Shown: positions 23,985 through 36,868, numbered from the stretch's first letter. The stretch is DNA of 64,000 bases from Proteromonas lacertae (GCA_002245135.1 NGBS01000606.1:43396-107395), one strand, 5' to 3'. Notes: generated by a model from the sequence alone, not told the origin. Made by a program: numbers and translations.

Positions 23985-25235
23985 ATGAAAAAGTTTAGTT
24001 TTAGAAATAACAGCAAGAGCAAGTCGATACAGCAAACACCTGCTTCTATATGGGATAAATGCGTTGTAAAACTCAGAACACCAAATCTACCAATTCATGA
24101 GTTTACTTCTGTAATATCACAGTTAAATTCTATTAATTTCCCTCGTAATCAGAGAATAATAACTCAGCAAGATGCATTTGATTTAATTTTTAGAATATCA
24201 CAGCAATCTCAAACTTCAGATGTTGAGTTATGTACAAATATATGTAGATTATGTATGACATTATTCCTTAAAGTGCATGTAAAACCTCAAGGTGAAAAGC
24301 TTCCAACAATAACAAGATATTTTCTTAATATGATTAAAAACCTGTTATCCTATAAAGCTGAGCCAATGAAAGTATTAGGTCAATTGCTATTTACATCTGG
24401 TAAACATTTATCTGATTTATATGATGAAATAATCAATCTATTATTACAATATACAACTCCAACAAATCCAGATTTCCAACTTCGAGAAACTGCTTTAATG
24501 TGTTGTATGACTTTCACTTCCCATGTTTCTAACTATTTAAACTATACACCAATTATTACTACATTTTTAGATGTATTTAAATCATTTGATTATACAAGTA
24601 TATTATCACAAGATGTAGCTAAAGTATATATATAATCAGAATTATATGATATTAATAGATGATTTCTCATGCTTGTTTAGGCTTTCATTCATTAGCAATA
24701 CAAATCCAACCAAAAGCAGCATCTAAAGATGTATACAAAGTATCAAGAGGTGTTGTCTTAAGAGAAGAAATCAAAGCAATCAATGAACAGTTACTACCAT
24801 TAGTTCCAGAGATAATCAAATATATAATCAAATATAAATACATCTATTATGATGCAGAGAAAATAAAGCAATACAATACAGCAATTGAGCCAAATAAATC
24901 AGTATTAGAAAAAGAGTATAGAATATTTCTTTTACAATTTTTACTATTATGATTTTTATAGACTTCAAGATGCAGTTCGAGTTAGAAAACATGCAGCAAT
25001 GTGTTTACAAGTGTTATTTCCATTAGAACCATTACAATTACAAACATACTGGTCAGATCTTTTACCTTATAATAATTTTTTAATAGTAAATACAACCACT
25101 TATTCATTATTGTGGTTATTGAAATATGATCCTGTTACAGATGAATTTGGTCAGTTTATTAGATTAATACAGATTATATTTACTCATTTGAAATTACCTA
25201 TTCTATTAATGAACTTTAAAGTCCCAACAAATGTA

Positions 25236-25268
<33 letters not shown>

Positions 25269-26149
25269 CAAATAGATTTATTCAAGTTCAAAGACTGACA
25301 ATATATATTATATGATATTAAATGTTCATAAACAATTAACAGAATTATTCACAAAAAATTTAAACTATAAAGAAATTATTTCACCATTGTTATTATGTTT
25401 TAAGACATTTATGGAACAGAAAGTGCCTTACAATAAAATAGATGCAAAGAAATCACTCTCAGGTAGTAAAACTAACAATTATCAACACTTAATGGATATG
25501 CTTACAACTAGTTATAAAGTATTTGATACAAATGAATCTGATGTTTTTTTAAATGCCTATTTCTTTTGGAAAATTGTATATACATCAGAATATAATCAAA
25601 TAATAATTGATTTGTTTTTAAAAAGTAATTCTAGGTATTGTATTCCCAACAAATTGATTGAAAGGATAGGAAACTGGAGAATGAAGAGCAGACAATTGAA
25701 TGAAAACTTAAAGAAAAATGAAAAGAAAATAGTTATTCGTTCTATTGATCATTTAGCTGTAATTTTCAAGAATTATTCTTCAATAATTGAGTATATTTAT
25801 AATATAATATATTATCTGCAATAGAGAATATTTTGAGACAATTTATAGCTTATTACAAATCAATCTATTTTCATCTGGAGATAGAGAATTAATTCCTCAT
25901 TCAATTGGGATTGTTGCAGCTTTTTATCAATCTAAAGAAAATGTATAATAATAATAATAATTACTATATATATATATATAGTTTTCGTTATATGCAATTC
26001 CAGAGAATAGTAAAAAGACAATAAAAGGAAGTGTAATTCAATTATTAGGTTATATAATATCATCACTTGGTTTAGTATCATCTGAAGCAAGAAAAGCAGC
26101 TGTTGGTGTATTTAATTGCTTCTCTAATCTAGACTACAATAATCTATCA

Positions 26150-26194
<45 letters not shown>

Positions 26195-27132
26195 TAATGA
26201 CTTTATAGGAAGCAAATAGAAAAACGTTAATCAATTATATATTAGCTTTAATAGATGATAATGATATAGAAATAAGGTATTTATCATTTCAAACACTATC
26301 ATCTTTAATACAAAGAGTTTATCCTGAAGTATTCTATGAGATTATATATACTACATTATTTAACAAATTAAAAATAGAGAGTATAGCTACTAATGAAAGA
26401 TTGTTGTATTGTTTGTCATATACAATTGGTACACTTTTAATCGTTTTGAAACAAACTAATTATACAAATATGAATTATATAACACATGATTTATATGATA
26501 TATTAATGAAATATAAGAATATCGGATCTGATATAAGATGCTATATTGGTTTATTCTTCACATCTTTTTTAAAAAGAGAAGAAAAAATATGTTTAATAGA
26601 GAATATTATTCCACTAATCCATAACGATTATCAATCAAAGAAATTGATAATAATGTTAAAAGATATTTATTTTTTATTATCAAATATGACTGAAGAAGAA
26701 ATAATTATTTATAAAAACAGTTTATACAAAATATTTCTTCAATTCAATGATATAATCAGTAAAACCAAAATAATAGATATAGAGATTTATTGTTTTAAAT
26801 GTTTATCTTTAGTCAGATTTACAGAAACATTACCTTCAGAATATGGAAGAATATGCTATTTAAATTGTTTATTGGCATTAAATAAGATATATACTCTTAA
26901 ACCAACAGAAAGAGAGAAGTATTCAGAGAAAATTAATTCGTTATTAGAAATACTATCTATTTATACAATAGAATTGACAAAGCATATTGAAGAGAATGAT
27001 TTTAATGAATTATCAAAGGATTATCTTCATATTTTAGCAGAGTGGATTAATAAAATGAGAGAAGAAGAGAATTCAGAGGAGATGAATGATTTAGATATAT
27101 TTTTGCAGAGAATAGTGGCATTATCTACTTAA
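23985..27132 (+). CDS. Large HEAT-repeat protein (HEATR6-like)
   Basis: Seven exons joined by short introns near 24624-24658, 24918-24963, 25231-25273 ((ATT)n), 25792-25825, 25945-25981 and 26149-26209 ((TA)n) give about 930 residues without a frame error. It is all-helical with HEAT-like pairs throughout. The segment ELQDAVRVRKHAAMCLQVLF .. YWSDLLP resembles the DUF4042 part of HEATR6, which is the basis for the tentative name. No catalytic motif or membrane segment. It starts 95 bp after BBS9 on the same strand. A role as a scaffold is an inference from fold only; other HEAT proteins such as importins cannot be excluded. Confidence 0.65.
26149..26209 (+). repeat. (TA)n microsatellite intron
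   Basis: A 61-nt intron of the HEAT-repeat gene that is mostly a TA repeat, between a GTATAT donor and a TTATAG acceptor. Confidence 0.7.
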
Positions 27133-27228
27133 TCAAAAGATATTATTCGTTATATTTTCTATTTTTGTATGTTTTATCCAACGCTATTATTGATATATAA
27201 TATTATAATTCACTATAAAATTTTTAAA

Positions 27229-27462
27229 CATGAATTCTTACGTGAATGATATTAAAAGCTTAATTTTATTATCAGATATTTTAGCATTTTTGGTTGCTTT
27301 ATTTTTTATATAAATAAAGTATATTAAAATTCCATAAGAACATCTCATTTCTGCCGAATTGCTTTATTCCTCTTATTTATCCTTCAAATTAGAATTAGAA
27401 ACATTTTTAGAAGAAAGGAAAGAATTATCAAAAGAATTCTTCAATATAAAAACAAACAAATG
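27229..27462 (+). CDS. Possible small coiled-coil protein
   Basis: A weak candidate. An ATG at about 27231 gives MNSYVNDIKSLILLS, and a downstream open stretch reads HLISAELLYSSYLSFKLELE .. KELSKEFFNIKTNK. They could be joined by an intron ending near 27352, but I could not place the donor with confidence. No family recognised. The rest of 27133-27568 holds nothing else I can support. Confidence 0.3.
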
Positions 27463-27568
27463 AAGCAAATAGAACTATATTATTTATTGTAAATAATATA
27501 TATTAAAACAGTAATTCTAATTATAAATGTAGTGTCTAAATAAGTCAAAGACTGATTTATTCTAACTG

Positions 27569-29075
27569 TTAATATACCATATATTCTATAAAAATAAATA
27601 TAAAAAAACATATAAATACGATCATTTAAGTATCTAGGTGGACTAATTGCTGTAGGTTGTTGTTGATAAATCATTGACTCTCCTATTTCACACGGTCTAT
27701 AAAAACCTTCAGTAAACATCGGTTGCTGTTGTCGCGGATAATGTTGCATTCTCATCACATTCATCATCTGTGTATTATTCTCATCATATCCATCATGTGG
27801 CGATTGAGATGGTCTTTTATAATAATAATCATTAGAATAACCTGAAGAATATGATCTTGGCATAATGTCTACCATTTGTTGTTGTTGTTGTTGTTGTTGT
27901 GAATATACTATATTTGGCTGTGTTTGCGGTAGAGAAGGTGGTGGTGGTGGTGGTGGATGTTGAATTGGAAAAGCAACTGTGGTTGGTGATGTTGCACTAG
28001 CTGGTGAAATATTTAAATTATTCATTTGATAATTAATCATATCAATAGGATCCATAATCACTGAGACATTTGGATTGTGTAAATATTGTTGTTGTTGATG
28101 TTGATGTTGTTGTTGATTTGGTTGTATTTGAGCTAAGTGTTGTTGCATTTGCGATGATAACTGAATATATGGATAAGATCTTCTAAATGCAGTTTCATCT
28201 ATTATTGAAACTGGTGGTGGTGTATTTGGTTCACTCAATTTGCTATGCAACTCTTTATAACTATATAAATAATAATTAAGAGATTAATATACTGCTTAGT
28301 CTCTTTTTTTGGTATTGCTTCTTTCACTTCTACTTCTTTATTGTCAATGAAATGTAATCTGGTCTTTAATACCTTTTCAGCAACTTTTTTGTCTTCAAAT
28401 ATCACAAATCCAAATCCTCTGCTTTTATTAGTGTCTTTATTTACCATAATCTGATAACTTGATAATTTTCCGAATTTAGAGAAATAGTCATATAAAGATT
28501 GATCGTTACTATCATAGTGTAAACCACCTACGAAGATTTTAGTCGTTCTTAATGGACCGGTAAATACTAATTAGCAACATAATATAATTAACATTAGAAA
28601 ATAATTAACAGCAGAAAATAATTAACAGTATAGCATAGATATAAATAAAGTCATAATAAGCGATATTAATAGTGTATAGGTTTATAGAATGTATAAATAC
28701 TTGGAGCACAGGGATAAGAGTCTGATTCTTTCGGTATAGCAGCTTTTACTTCACACTAATACAATATATGCATATTATTATATACAACTTTACCATTAAT
28801 AGTGTGCGGAGTATTGTCTATGGCTTTAGCTGCGGATTGAGACTCAGCAAAAATACAAAACCCAAATCCTCTTGATCCTCCGGTGTTAGGATCTCTCATT
28901 ACAATAACACTTTTAATCTCTCCGAATTGCTCGAAGTATTTCTTTAAATCCTCTACTAATGAAACGAATAATAATACCTTCTGTTGTTGTTGCAGTTATA
29001 CCTCCAACAAATATCTTACTAAACATAAAAATGAATAGGAACATACTCTGTCCTTGCAATGGGCTGTTGATCCAT
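27569..29075 (-). CDS. hnRNP-type RNA-binding protein with two RRMs
   Basis: Starts MDQQPIARTDKIFVGG. Two canonical RRMs follow. RRM1: RNP2 KIFVGGI, RNP1 SRGFGFCIF. RRM2: RNP2 KIFVGGL, RNP1 SRGFGFVIF. Both RNP motifs carry the aromatic residues needed for RNA stacking. The tail is Q/P/Y-rich and low-complexity (poly-Q near 27880 and 28090, poly-P near 27930), as in the DAZAP1/Musashi/hnRNP A family. There are at least six introns. One, at about 28570-28700, is roughly 130 nt, the longest I see in the window. Role: pre-mRNA processing or mRNA localisation and translation. The last exon gives a short terminus ending LNDQYMVY. Confidence 0.85.
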
Positions 29076-29411
29076 GTTATACACTTTATAATCTGTCGTT
29101 GAATAAATAATAATATAAAATAAGCTAATTTCACTAAATGGACTGAGTTTATAAGAATTTAAAGAGTGTAATTCTTATAAAAATACAAAATGTAATGATT
29201 TAGAATAACCGATTTTAAAATTCTTTTTTATTCTATTTCTCATTAACTACCTTGCATTGGTAGTAACTGAACATTGTAATTATTTATTGCTAATCGATAC
29301 AACATATAGTCTACTCTTTAATCTCGCAGAAATTTAGGATTAAATACATGTGTCGATTAAGTGATTACTATAGATTTGACCCCCAAAATACACTTAATAA
29401 AATATGTAGTT

Positions 29412-30160
29412 CTAAATATCAACAATTACATACAAATCAGCCCTAACTCCTTCTTGGTGAATCTATTACAATTAACATATACTTATACTTGCATATTCGA
29501 ATATGTTATCGCTTTAACCTCAGTACCTTGAGGATGTTTACTAAGAGAGAACTTTTCACCGAATCCCTTAGCTAATATTGTGAAAGTATCTTTATTGAAC
29601 TCGTCTATGTGTATATCTGTGCAGATATAATCTTCAGTAGTAAAAACGGCTAAAAATTCATCTAAAAAAGAAAAAAGAAGACTTTCTAAATCATGACCAT
29701 TGGCTGTGATTGTTACAGGAGGAATTGATTTATCTATATCAACGTGTTCTATTTCTGTCATTATTCTAATAATGACAAATACACAATATATCAAATACCC
29801 GAATAAAGCTCTTGCACACTGTTCAAAAGCCTGTTCAAGAGTGTCTCCCCCTATTTAAATATAATTATGTGATATTCTTATACATGAATGAATTTGAATA
29901 TCGGCTGTATTATCAAGATCTACGAAGTTAAACTACAATTTATACACTCATAATCAATTTTCCTATCCTTTGATGTTCTAATAGATCGAATAATTTATTC
30001 CAAATACTTTTCAAACAAACTATCCATTGATAGAGTATCTACATTCTTTGTATAAGTGTTTATATTATTCTCATCTCTTAAACAATATTAAAAAGTGATA
30101 CTTATTATCTTGACCAAAATTTCTTTGTTTTCTTTGCCTTCTAGGCAGAGCAATTGACAT
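29412..30160 (-). CDS. Archease, cofactor of the RtcB tRNA ligase
   Basis: Assembled from seven exons. MSIALPRRQRKQRNFGQDNK is followed by SLFEKTSKDRKIDYEYLDNT, ADIQIHSWGDTLEQAFEQCA, GHDLESLLFSFLDEFL, FGEKFSLSKHPQGTEVKAIT and a last exon reading IHQEGVRADLYVIVDI. The Asp residues that bind metal in archease (YLDNTADIQ and the C-terminal VIVDI) and the SKHPQGTEVKAITY signature are all present. In other eukaryotes it reactivates RtcB for tRNA exon joining and XBP1/HAC1-type splicing. Introns are 25-33 nt. The first (GTATCACTTTT..TTTAAG, 25 nt) has an atypical acceptor. It is divergent from the TTLL gene across 99 bp. Confidence 0.92.
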
Positions 30161-30259
30161 TTCTTTTATTTCTGGTTATACAAAACTTATTTTTCCGAAG
30201 CACCAATTTGAATTTAAAACCGTTTAAATTAGTTTTTGAAATTTGTAGAGAGGACAAAA

Positions 30260-32948
30260 ATGAGTATAGTAGAATTTAGTACTAATACATATAGATGACG
30301 ATATATATTCAAGTGAAGATGAAGATGAAGGTGAAATCGACAGAAAGGATGATATACCTATAAGCAAGACTTGTGGAGAAATCGGTGATATTGATGAAGA
30401 AGACGATGATGAAGATGATAGTAGTGAAGAAGAAGAAACGGCAAACACAGATGGAACACCATTTCTTGTTCCTAGTTATTACGGAAGAAAAGCAACAGCT
30501 TATTTTTCTTATCCTCCAGAAATGAATGAAAAAAGAGAAGTTGAAGATCTTATACCAGTGTCAGAAAAAGTTGCCAAAGGTTTAAGATTCTTTATGCATT
30601 GGAAGAGGCAATGTGTGCAAAGAGCATTCTCAAGAGCAGGTTTTACTAAAGCAAAAGGCTCATTTGATTGGGTTATATTCTTTGGAAAACACTTCAATGA
30701 CGATGATGAAAAATTCGAACAAATCAAGTCATATCAAAGGGTTAACCATTTCCCAGGATCTTGGTGTATAGGTAGAAAAGATCGATTATCTCGGTTATTA
30801 CACAAATTCTCAAGAAATTTCAAAGAAGATTATCACATTCATCCTGAAACTTTTGTACTGCCAAATGATAGTGGTAGTTTGAATGGATTCCTTACACGTA
30901 ATCCCGATGCATTATTTATAAGAAAACCAGTAGCCAGTAGTTGTGGAAGAGGTATATCTGTATTATCCCATTCTCAAAGCAAAGATCAAGCTAAACGACC
31001 AGCTAATGTATTAATGCAAGAGTATATTCCCAATCCATTGTGTTTAAATGGCTATAAATTCGATTTAAGAATATATGTGTTAGTGACATCTTTCGATCCA
31101 TTGAGATGTTATCAATTTTATGATGGTTTAGTTAGAATAGCAACAATCAAGTATAGTAAGAAAAATTTAAATAATAAATACTGTCATTTAACGAATAGTA
31201 GTATAAATGAGAAGAATAAGGAATATGTAGTAAAAGAAGGTGAGGAAGAAGGTTCAAAATGGTGTTTTGAGACTTTACATAAATATTTTGATGAACATGG
31301 ATTAGATTATAACTTAACATGGGAAAGAATAAGAGATTTGATAGTAAAAACATTAATTGCAGCAAACTCTGAAATATTAAATCCAATAAAAAGATTAATT
31401 AAAAAACCAAATTTATGCTATGAAGTGTTTGGTTTTGATATATTAATAGATAAGAATTTAAAACCTTGGTTAATAGAAGTGAATATATCTCCAGCCTTAA
31501 AAACAGCATCTAGTTTAGATACAAGAATTAAAGATGGAATGGTAACAGATATATTTCATTTGGTTGGACCAGAGCCATACGATTTCAAAGCACATAAAAA
31601 AATTGTCTTAGCAAAATCATGGATGAAGAAATACATAAAACCTGAGAGAATGAATGAATTAAAAGATGTTCCACCTGAATATTTAGATATGGTAATGCAA
31701 ACGCAGGAAGAATATCATAGACGAGGACATTGGATAAGATTATTCCCAACTTCAGATTCGAGGAAATATTTACACTACTTCAGTCCATTAACTAATAATA
31801 CATCTTATATTGTAGAGTTCTTGGAGAAACTAGAAGGTAAATTTAATCCATTATTAATACCACAAAGACCATTATCTGCAAGATCAATATCTACTCCATC
31901 ACGAAGGTCATCATCTACAGCAGTATCAGCAACTACATCAAAGAATAATTTACCACCTCGTAGATCAATCACTCCAAGAAGAAGAAGTAGTAATAAGAAT
32001 GATGATAGTGTGAGAATGAGCAATACAACAACAGCTAATACATCATGTAATACTAACAATAATACTCCTACTACTACAGTGATTACAACAACTTCATTTG
32101 TAGAGAATAATAATAAACCTAATACTCCATTAATTCGTAATGATCTTCATATTCGACCTGGTAATCCAATTGATGGAATTAGATCAAAAAGTGCTTCAAT
32201 CAGTGGAAATGAACCATTAAAATGTATAATAGATAATGATGATTATAATGAAAATGAAAATGATGAAAATGATAGATTAAATACAAAAATAACCACAATT
32301 GAATTTAATAATGATAAAAATACAGTACCAACACCTGGTAAATATGCAAGTCCACGTATTATTCAACAACAACAACAAGTCCGTCCACGTAGTAAATCAA
32401 CCAGTAGTAATAGAAGTTCACAATATGTTGATTCATCAAGAAGTCGTTCAATTGTACCATCTCATGATTCTCCTGGTTTAGAAGTGTCTTCTACACCTTA
32501 TAACTTTGTGAATATTCATAAACAACAACAACAACAACAACAACAATATTCTCAATCTGCAGGAGTTACTCCACATACTCCACATACTCCACATACTCCT
32601 CATTCCCCAAATCATTATAATAATATCAGTAGATTCCCAAAGATGCAGGATAATGATAGCATCACTATATCAAGAGCAAAATATCCATCTGAAAACACTG
32701 CATTTGAAAGAACAGTGGTGATAGGAAATACTGCTATGAATCCTAATAATTTATTACAACAAAGACAACCTATAACTGGATCAACTTTGAGGTATTTTAC
32801 TACTCCTGCTGTTACTATTACACCATTTGATATAGATTCAAGGCATAATAATCTAGCTAGAGCATTGAATTTTTCAAGAAAACATCTTTCCAAAGATGAG
32901 ACTGATCCATATGCGAAATTTTTACTACACAAAGCAAAATATATGTAA
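30260..32948 (+). CDS. Tubulin tyrosine ligase-like enzyme (TTLL4-type polyglutamylase)
   Basis: The coding region begins with only four bases (ATG A) before a 31-nt intron, then NDDIYSSEDEDEGE, an acidic N-terminus. The TTL domain spans roughly residues 130-450: VNHFPGSWCIGRKDRLSRLL, the ATP-grasp segment FIRKPVASSCGRGISVL, MQEYIPNPLC, KFDLRIYVLVTSFDPLRCY, CHLTNSSINEKN, and the metal-binding FDILIDKNLKPWLIEVNISP. All ATP-grasp residues look intact, so it should ligate amino acids (probably Glu) to tubulin. The last 330 residues are S/N/T/R-rich with poly-Q and a tandem PHT repeat (HTPHTPHTPHSPNH), probably disordered. Together with BBS9 this indicates ciliary microtubules. Confidence 0.92.
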
Positions 32949-33056
32949 AGTAATGATTTAATTATTAATAATAAGTATATAGTTTATTTTTTGTTATGAA
33001 AACTAACAAAAACAATACACAAACAAACAAATACAAAAGATACACAATACTCAAAA

Positions 33057-33821
33057 TTATATTTGTTGTACATAATTGCCTGGGAAGATTCCAGACACAC
33101 CGTTTAAACTACCAGTCCACCAACCACTAGGATCTTCTTTGGTTACTTGAATTATATCTCCAGCATGGAAGGTAAGTTCTTCGGCACTTCCTCCGGTATA
33201 ATCGTATAAAGCTTGGACATTCTTTGGACCAGCAACTGGTGGTGGTGGAGGAGCACCATAACCAGGAGCAGGAGCTCCATAACCAGCTGGAGCACCATAT
33301 CCTGGTTGTTGAGGATAACCTCCATAACCACCTTGAGGAGGATAACCACCTTGTTGAGGATAGCCTGGATAAGCTCCTGGATAGCCACCCATACCTGGAG
33401 GCATACCACCTGGTGGCATTCCACCCAAAGCACTTGGAGCTTCGTTTAACTTTGGTGGATCTAAATCTTGAGGTGGAGCCATATCACCAGCTTCTACTAA
33501 TTTGAAATCATCGAACAAACCTTCAGCATTCTTGAAGAATTCTCTTTGCATTGATTTAATTACTTTCAATTCCTCGTCTATGAAGCCAGCATGTACCTTC
33601 TCATAATGTTTCAATTGATCCATTATAATTTCATCCCAAGCAGCTAAGGCAGCTTTACTCTGGTTGAGTTTATCCTCATTTCTCATTAATTTGGCTGGAT
33701 CACCATTGTTTAAAGCTTTTTCTTTCAATCCATCTAATTTACCACTGTAGTGATCTACTTCCAGCTTTTGTTTTCTTCTTTGTTCAATATTTCTATGGAT
33801 TTTGTCTAAGACCTCTAATTT
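33057..33821 (-). repeat. Gene-conversion tract, copy 1
   Basis: 765 bp that read as identical, without indels, to 34423-35187 (constant offset 1,366). Divergence starts sharply at 33822 (G here, A at 35188) and is high beyond it, including synonymous sites and introns. Confidence 0.85.
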
Positions 33822-34243
33822 GTGGTCTAATGATGGTAAAATATCGTCGTTGATTCTTTCTTCTAGCGTTCTTTTACAGTCTTGTTCCATTTCTTCTTGC
33901 TTTTGTTTGTAAGCTCTAATATCTTGAAGATAGCTTTCACTATCCTTTTCAATGTAGTAATCGGATAAAGCTTTTCCTAATCTAATGAAACCTCCACAGA
34001 ATTCTATAAAAAATAACACAAACACAATATACTATCAACGCCTTGTGAAAGGTTCTTCAATTCTTCTCTCTAAAAAGTAAATTGACAAGAACATACGATC
34101 TTTTTAAGATTCTTAATCATACCTTCAACTAATCTAGCTGGACGATCAAATCTACAATATAACACTCACAATATATACTCTGGATCAGAAGAAGTCTTGA
34201 CTGACAATGTTTTATGCTTAATAACCTGATTTATGTAGTTCAT
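33057..34243 (-). CDS. BAR-SH3 protein, copy 1
   Basis: Starts MNYINQVIKHKTLSVKTSSD; three introns of about 27-29 nt follow. Residues about 20-230 are a BAR domain: RPARLVEGMIKNLKKIREEL, then a long amphipathic helical region with LEVLDKIHRNIEQRRKQKLE. It is followed by a Gly/Tyr/Pro-rich linker (YPGYPQQGGYPPQGGYGG) and a C-terminal SH3 domain: VQALYDYTGGSAEELTF, GDIIQVTKEDPSGWWTGSLN and GIFPGNYVQQI, with the ALYDY, WW and PxNYV binding-site residues. Amphiphysin/endophilin-like architecture; expected role in membrane curvature and endocytosis, recruiting Pro-rich partners. The 3' 765 bp are identical to copy 2. Confidence 0.92.
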
Positions 34244-34422
34244 CTCTTTATTCTACGAAGATTTGATTTTAAAGATATTCAACCAATAAAAACTCAAAGT
34301 ATTTTATTTGGCTTGACATTAATGTTTTGTGTTTGATTTGTTTTTCTCTATTGCTACAAACACTATTAAACATAAGAATTGAATAAACAGTTAAAAAAAG
34401 TACACATAATTCAAAACTAGTG

Positions 34423-35187
34423 TTATATTTGTTGTACATAATTGCCTGGGAAGATTCCAGACACACCGTTTAAACTACCAGTCCACCAACCACTAGGATC
34501 TTCTTTGGTTACTTGAATTATATCTCCAGCATGGAAGGTAAGTTCTTCGGCACTTCCTCCGGTATAATCGTATAAAGCTTGGACATTCTTTGGACCAGCA
34601 ACTGGTGGTGGTGGAGGAGCACCATAACCAGGAGCAGGAGCTCCATAACCAGCTGGAGCACCATATCCTGGTTGTTGAGGATAACCTCCATAACCACCTT
34701 GAGGAGGATAACCACCTTGTTGAGGATAGCCTGGATAAGCTCCTGGATAGCCACCCATACCTGGAGGCATACCACCTGGTGGCATTCCACCCAAAGCACT
34801 TGGAGCTTCGTTTAACTTTGGTGGATCTAAATCTTGAGGTGGAGCCATATCACCAGCTTCTACTAATTTGAAATCATCGAACAAACCTTCAGCATTCTTG
34901 AAGAATTCTCTTTGCATTGATTTAATTACTTTCAATTCCTCGTCTATGAAGCCAGCATGTACCTTCTCATAATGTTTCAATTGATCCATTATAATTTCAT
35001 CCCAAGCAGCTAAGGCAGCTTTACTCTGGTTGAGTTTATCCTCATTTCTCATTAATTTGGCTGGATCACCATTGTTTAAAGCTTTTTCTTTCAATCCATC
35101 TAATTTACCACTGTAGTGATCTACTTCCAGCTTTTGTTTTCTTCTTTGTTCAATATTTCTATGGATTTTGTCTAAGACCTCTAATTT
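34423..35187 (-). repeat. Gene-conversion tract, copy 2
   Basis: Partner of 33057-33821. The match begins within a few bases of the stop codon and ends inside the BAR-encoding exon, so it covers the linker and SH3 domain. Confidence 0.85.
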
Positions 35188-35613
35188 ATGGTCTAATGAT
35201 GGCATAATATCATCATTGATTCTCTCCTCCAAACCTCTTCTACAATCTTGATCCATTTCTTCTTGCTTTTGTTTGTAAGCTCTAATATCTTGAAGATAGC
35301 TTTCACTATCCTTTTCAATGTAATATTCTGAGAGAGCTTTGCCCAATTTTGTAAAACCACCACAGAATTCTATAAGAATAAAAAGAGAAAAATATACTAT
35401 CAACACCTTGAGTGAGGTTTTTAAGTTCATCTTTCTAAAAATATAAAACACAAGTTCATACTATTTTTTTAAGGTTCTTAATCATTCCTTCAACCATTTT
35501 AGCTGGCCTTTCAAATCTACACAATGAGAAATAAAAAAATACTCTGGGTCTGAAGTTTGCTTGAAACTCAGTGTTTTGTGTTTATAAGCAGCAGATAAAA
35601 AGTTTAGAGCCAT
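34423..35613 (-). CDS. BAR-SH3 protein, copy 2
   Basis: The upstream tandem paralogue, starting MALNFLSAAYKHKTLSFKQT, with the same three intron positions as copy 1. BAR helices (RPAKMVEGMIKNLKKI), Gly/Tyr/Pro-rich linker and SH3 domain are as in copy 1. From the middle of the BAR domain to the stop codon the two proteins are identical; the first 90 or so residues and all introns differ. Functional divergence, if any, must lie in the N-terminal BAR helices, which govern membrane binding, or in expression. Confidence 0.92.
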
Positions 35614-36132
35614 ACTTCTAACAAAAAAATCTTTCGAATGTTTTTAAGATTCTATCCAATCAAATCGAACCAAAGTGTTTCAAGCCAAAAGCTTGATAAT
35701 TTAAAATAAAAAATGTGAAATATAAACAAAATAAAAAGGTTATTTCTTATTATTAACGGGGCTATTAAATACTCTGAGCCTTTTTCATTCACTTTCATTT
35801 GGGTAATGATGTTTTGGGAGATAGATTTGTTAGAGTATTTGAAATATTGAAATTATATATTCTTAAAAACTTTATTCTCGTTTTATATACTCCATTTAAT
35901 ATAATTTAAACTGCTTTTATGAATAGAAGTATTTTTTTCATTTTACAGAAACGATTGTATTATTGATATGAGAATATACAGCTGTAATTATTGCTATAAT
36001 AGCATTTTCATTATTCTAAATAGTCTAAATGTTGAGTAAAAAAGAATTTAAGAATCAAACAGTTTGACACTTGATTATCAACAAAGAAAAACAACTGAAC
36101 ATCTAATTATTTCTTCTTCCTAATTTTTTCAC
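35614..36132. other. Intergenic, divergent promoter region
   Basis: About 520 AT-rich bases between the BAR-SH3 copy 2 start and the proteasome alpha-6 start. No gene or RNA recognised. Confidence 0.5.
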
Positions 36133-36868
36133 ATGAGTAGTACACGAGAAGCTGGTTATGATAGACATATTACTGTATTTTCTCCAGAAGGTAGATTATA
36201 TCAAATTGAATATGCATTTAATGCTGTAAGATCGGCTGGAGTGTCTTCTGTCGCTATGAAGGGTAAAGACTGTGTAGTTTTATTAACACAAAAAAAAATC
36301 ACTGATTCTTTAATTGATCCATCATCTGTAACTCAAATGTATAAATTAGGTGATAAAATTGGATGCTGTATGACTGGTCTTCCCGGAGATTCAGTTGCTC
36401 AAGTACCAAAGAGCTAGACAAGAAGCACTAGATTTTAAATTCAAAAATGGCTTTGAAATTCCAATTAGATACTTAGCACAAAGATTAGCTGACATATGTC
36501 AAGTATACACACAACATGCCTCAATGCGAGCACTTGGCTGTGTAATGTTTATAGGAGGAATCGATGATGATGGTCCTCAGCTATATAAAGTAGATCCATC
36601 TGGATATTTTGTTGGATTAAAAGCTACTGCCGCTGGTGCAAAACATCAAGAAGCTATCAGTCTATTTGAAAAGAAATTAAAAGCAAATCCAGATTTAGAT
36701 TTCAATACAACTGTAAGATCAACTATTATGGTTTTCCAAAGTTTATTAGCTTCTGATCTTCGTGCACAAGATATTGAATTGTCATATATTACAGAAAAGG
36801 ATGGATTTAAGATAATGAGCGACAATGAAGTCGATGCTCATTTAACAGCAATTGCTGAAAGAGATTAA
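36133..36868 (+). CDS. PSMA6: 20S proteasome subunit alpha-6, frame broken once
   Basis: An outer-ring subunit of the 20S proteasome. MSSTREAGYDRHITVFSPEG, RLYQIEYAFNAVRSAGVSSV, KDCVVLLTQKKITDSL and GCCMTGLPGDS give the alpha-subunit gate and signature. After the break: QRARQEALDFKFKNGFEIPI, ADICQVYTQHASMRALGCVM and AEIDAHL-like VDAHLTAIAERD. The two halves join exactly if one base of GTACCAAAG (near 36406) is removed, giving AQVQRARQEA, the family consensus. As written, frame 1 stops at 36415-36417. There are no introns. An essential, usually single-copy gene is not expected to be truly broken, so this is the best test case for the indel question (see findings). Confidence 0.93.

Noticed and set aside
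27229-27568. Further exon of the HEAT-repeat gene or the hnRNP gene
   Set aside because: The HEAT-repeat frame ends cleanly at 27132 and the hnRNP stop is at 27569; no splice sites connect this stretch to either.
33152-34871. Duplicated W/R/T-rich and L/H-rich open frames within the BAR-SH3 genes
   Set aside because: Frame shadows of the Gly/Tyr/Pro-rich linker; they are identical between copies only because the coding tract is.
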